DNA from: an uncultured Lachnospiraceae bacterium | Lineage (GTDB): Bacteria; Bacillota; Clostridia; Lachnospirales; Lachnospiraceae | Length of the DNA stretch: 41,545 bases | Reading direction: 5' to 3' | Assembly (NCBI GenBank): GCA_946617225.1 | Contig: CAMOJW010000002.1 | Location: 1-41,545 of the forward strand | In this document: positions 39,164 to 41,545 of the stretch, in pieces | Layout of the letters: each line of letters opens with the position of its first letter | How positions within the stretch are numbered: position 1 is the stretch's first letter | Program-made: the position numbers and the translations under genes | The notes under the pieces: generated by a model | What the model was told of the DNA's origin: nothing | The model's database searches: none | What the model saw: only the letters and a program-made list of their open reading frames with translations

Positions 39164-40393
39164 ATGCCAGTCTCTGAGAACATCCTCAGAAAATATGCGG
39201 AACTTATTGTGCGCACCGGGGCCAATGTGCAGCCCGGACAGGTGGTGCAGCTCACGATCGCCGTGGAACAGCATGAGTTTGCCGCGATGGTGATGGAGGA
39301 GTGTTATAAAGCCGGCGCCAAAAAAGTGAACATCGAATGGACCTGCGACATGCAGAGCCGTCTGAACTTTCTGTATGCGGAGGAGGAGACCCTCGCCAGC
39401 GTCCTTCCCTGGGAGAAAGCCAAGCTCCAGCAGATGACAGAGGATCTGCCCTGCCGGATCTATGTGGTGTCGGAGGATCCTGACGCCATGAACGGCGTGG
39501 ATCCCCGCAAACTGTCCGCCGTCATGCAGAGCAGGGCGACGGTGGTGAAACCTTACCGCAACGCCATCGAAGGGAAGCATCAGTGGGCGATCGCTGCGTA
39601 CCCCTCCGAAAAATGGGCACAGAAGTGTTTCCCCGGCGCGGAGGATGCCGTGGACAGACTGTGGGACGCCATCCTCAAAACAGTGCGCATCCGGGAGGAC
39701 AACGATCCCGTGGCAGAGTGGAAGGCGCACACCGATTTTATCGAAGAGAAGGCCGCCTGGCTCAACGCGCAGGGATTCTCCTCCCTTCGGTACAGGAGCG
39801 CGAACGGCACGAATTTCACCGTGGACCTGATCCCCGGGGCCAAATGGGCCGGCGCCGGTGCCGTCAATAACAGGAACGGCGTGTTCTATATCCCCAACAT
39901 GCCCACGGAGGAGATCTTCACCTCCCCGATCGCGGGCAGATGCGAGGGGACGCTGGTGGCGGTCAAGCCCCTGTCCTGGAACAGCCAGATCATCGACGGT
40001 TTCTCCATCACCTTTGAGAACGGCCGGGCGGTCTCCTGCCATGCGGAGCAGGGGCAGGATCTTCTGGAGCAGATGATCCACATGGACGAAGGCGCCTCCA
40101 TGCTGGGCGAGGTGGCCCTGGTGCCCAAAGAGAGCCCCGTGAACCAGTGCGGGTTCCTCTTCTATGAGACACTGTTCGACGAGAATGCCTGCTGCCACTG
40201 CGCGCTGGGCATGGGCTTCAAGGAAGTGCTGCCGGGCGGAGACGATCTGTCCATGGACCAGGCCAGGGAGCAGGGCATTAACGACTCCATCATTCATGTG
40301 GATTTCATGGTCGGCGCGGACGATCTGTACATCGACGGTGTCCGGCCCGACGGAAGCGTGACGGCGATCTTCAGGAACGGAACGTGGGCGTGA
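39164..40393 (+). CDS. M29 family aminopeptidase
   Basis: A 409-residue metallopeptidase of the thermophilic aminopeptidase family (AmpS/PepS). Marks are IVRTGANVQPGQVVQL at the start and the metal residues in RCEGTL (Glu), MLGEVALVP (Glu), CHCALGMG (His) and IIHVDFMVG (His, Asp). It removes N-terminal residues from peptides in the cytoplasm. GGAAAGGA precedes the ATG. It is a single gene. Confidence 0.92.
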   Translation: MPVSENILRKYAELIVRTGANVQPGQVVQLTIAVEQHEFAAMVMEECYKAGAKKVNIEWTCDMQSRLNFLYAEEETLASVLPWEKAKLQQMTEDLPCRIYVVSEDPDAMNGVDPRKLSAVMQSRATVVKPYRNAIEGKHQWAIAAYPSEKWAQKCFPGAEDAVDRLWDAILKTVRIREDNDPVAEWKAHTDFIEEKAAWLNAQGFSSLRYRSANGTNFTVDLIPGAKWAGAGAVNNRNGVFYIPNMPTEEIFTSPIAGRCEGTLVAVKPLSWNSQIIDGFSITFENGRAVSCHAEQGQDLLEQMIHMDEGASMLGEVALVPKESPVNQCGFLFYETLFDENACCHCALGMGFKEVLPGGDDLSMDQAREQGINDSIIHVDFMVGADDLYIDGVRPDGSVTAIFRNGTWA

Positions 40394-40488
40394 GAGGACC
40401 GGAAGGCGTCAGCACCGGCCGGTCAATAACGGCTTTCAGCTCCTGCTGAACGGTCTGAGCAGAGCAGTTATGGAAAGGGGTACAAGCA

Positions 40489-41545
40489 ATGGATAACGAG
40501 AAGCAGCCTTTTGAGGATCTGCCGGAGAACGGTCCGGTGGAGGAGCCTGCGGAGATCCCGGCGGAGACGCCGGACCTGACACCGGCGGACACGTGGAGCG
40601 TGCCCCGGGAGGAGCCGCAGGAAGCACCTGTTTCCCCGACGGAAAGTGTTCCGGAGCAGGTGACGCAGCAGCCGGCAGAGGAACAGCCGGCAGAGGAACA
40701 GCCTGCAGAGGTGCAGCCTGAAGAGGAACAGCCTGCAGAGGTTAAGCCGGCGGAGGAACAGCCCGAAGAGGAGCAGCCGGCGGAGCCCGCCAAAAAGGGC
40801 TGGCGCCGCGCATCCGGCAAATGGACGGACATCCTGCCCATCGCAGTGGTCCTCTCCATTGGGCTGATGGTGCTGGGCGAGGTCTTAAAGGGGATCCTGT
40901 TCGCCTATACGCCGGTCGCCGCATGGCTCGGCTCCTTCTCCGCTGATGAAGGTGTCACCACCTTCCTGAGCATGTACTTTGAGTTCATCGGGATCTGGAT
41001 CGCTTTCATCCTGCTCATCACGATCTTCAGGAGCAACTGGCCCATGTGGAAGGCATTCTTCTACAACGGGCACGGCAACAATATCCGGTCGATCCTCGTC
41101 GGCATTCTGCTGGGCGGCGGCATGAACGGATTCTGCATCCTCATGTCGGTGCTGCAGGGGGACATCAAGCTCAGCTTCAACGCCTTTGAGCCGACGATCT
41201 TCTTTGCCTTCCTGCTCTGCGTCTTCATCCAGTCCGGCGCGGAGGAGATCGTGGACCGCTGCTATCTGTACCAGAAGCTGCGCAGGAGATACCGCTGGCC
41301 GGCGATAGCCGTGCTCGTCAATTCGCTGGTATTCGCGGCGCTGCACCTGGGCAATCCGGGCGTGACCCCGCTGGGCATCCTGCAGGTCTTTGAGATCGGT
41401 GTCCTGTTCTCGCTGATCGTCTACTATTTCGACAGTCTCTGGACCGCCATCTGGGCCCATACGGCCTGGAACTTCTCCCAGAGCATCGTGTTCGGCCTGC
41501 CCAACAGCGGCATCGTATCGGCCTACTCTGTGTTCAAGCTGGAAG
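40489..41545 (+). CDS. CPBP family membrane protease with Pro/Glu-rich head (3' partial)
   Basis: The first 100 residues are acidic with repeats of EEQPAE (18-bp units), followed by a basic stretch and several helices. The CPBP (Abi) motifs are all present: EEIVDR (EExxxR, about 249), FAALH (FxxxH) and HTAWN (HxxxN). This family includes CAAX-type proteases and bacteriocin self-immunity proteins. The frame runs off the window end after at least 352 residues. AAAGGGG lies eight bases before the ATG. Confidence 0.85.
   Translation, partial: MDNEKQPFEDLPENGPVEEPAEIPAETPDLTPADTWSVPREEPQEAPVSPTESVPEQVTQQPAEEQPAEEQPAEVQPEEEQPAEVKPAEEQPEEEQPAEPAKKGWRRASGKWTDILPIAVVLSIGLMVLGEVLKGILFAYTPVAAWLGSFSADEGVTTFLSMYFEFIGIWIAFILLITIFRSNWPMWKAFFYNGHGNNIRSILVGILLGGGMNGFCILMSVLQGDIKLSFNAFEPTIFFAFLLCVFIQSGAEEIVDRCYLYQKLRRRYRWPAIAVLVNSLVFAALHLGNPGVTPLGILQVFEIGVLFSLIVYYFDSLWTAIWAHTAWNFSQSIVFGLPNSGIVSAYSVFKLE

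Overview
The window looks like a chromosomal segment of a high-GC member of the Clostridia (Bacillota), probably Lachnospiraceae. This is inferred from gene content: a VTC / DUF4956 / Cthe_2159-like cluster, choline/cell-wall-binding repeats, DUF5714, a YybS-like protein, AGCS and MATE carriers. Strong AGGAGG-type ribosome sites, sigma-A-type promoters and many intrinsic terminators agree. There is no phage, plasmid, rRNA or tRNA signal. Coding density is high, and the few long gaps are filled with structured repeats.

Layout. 1-3276: tail of a MoxR/Bat-type operon (partial gene, two membrane VWA proteins, a TPR protein with a Gln-rich tail). 3277-3935: repeat array A and a terminator. 4006-8976: an operon of a soluble VWA protein, a divergent PurA-like enzyme, an NrtR-type Nudix/winged-helix regulator, an EVE-like protein and a flavin reductase, behind a promoter bracketed by two palindromic operators. 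9019-12513: a phosphatase, a hot-dog thioesterase, and a reverse-strand aroF-pheA operon preceded by an unlisted Phe-rich leader peptide and a terminator (attenuator). 12541-15064: DUF2975-like protein, azlC-azlD, an aldo/keto reductase relic, a DUF5714 protein. 15236-16007: repeat array B between two large inverted hairpins. 16103-21551: regulated polyamine ABC operon (puuR-like, potABCD). 21629-29300: AGCS symporter, CoA-type Nudix hydrolase, RidA, then mntP-MATE-aroD, a HAD phosphatase and a glycosyltransferase. 29394-33143: VTC - DUF4956 - carbohydrate-binding protein cluster. 33183-33987: repeat array C, a block of nested palindromes and 18-bp iterons. 34024-41545: YybS-like membrane protein, a secreted metallo-beta-lactamase-fold protein with cell-wall repeats, carbonic anhydrase, M29 aminopeptidase and a CPBP protease cut by the window end.

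The most unusual signal is in three intergenic arrays. Short motifs alternate with their inverse at an almost fixed period: 52 bp in array A, 62-64 bp in arrays B and C. The DNA between motifs is mostly divergent. The periods are close to 5 and 6 helical turns, and some motif pairs change together. I do not recognise this family. The second most interesting items are the Phe-leader attenuator of aroF-pheA and the NrtR-linked VWA/PurA-like operon.
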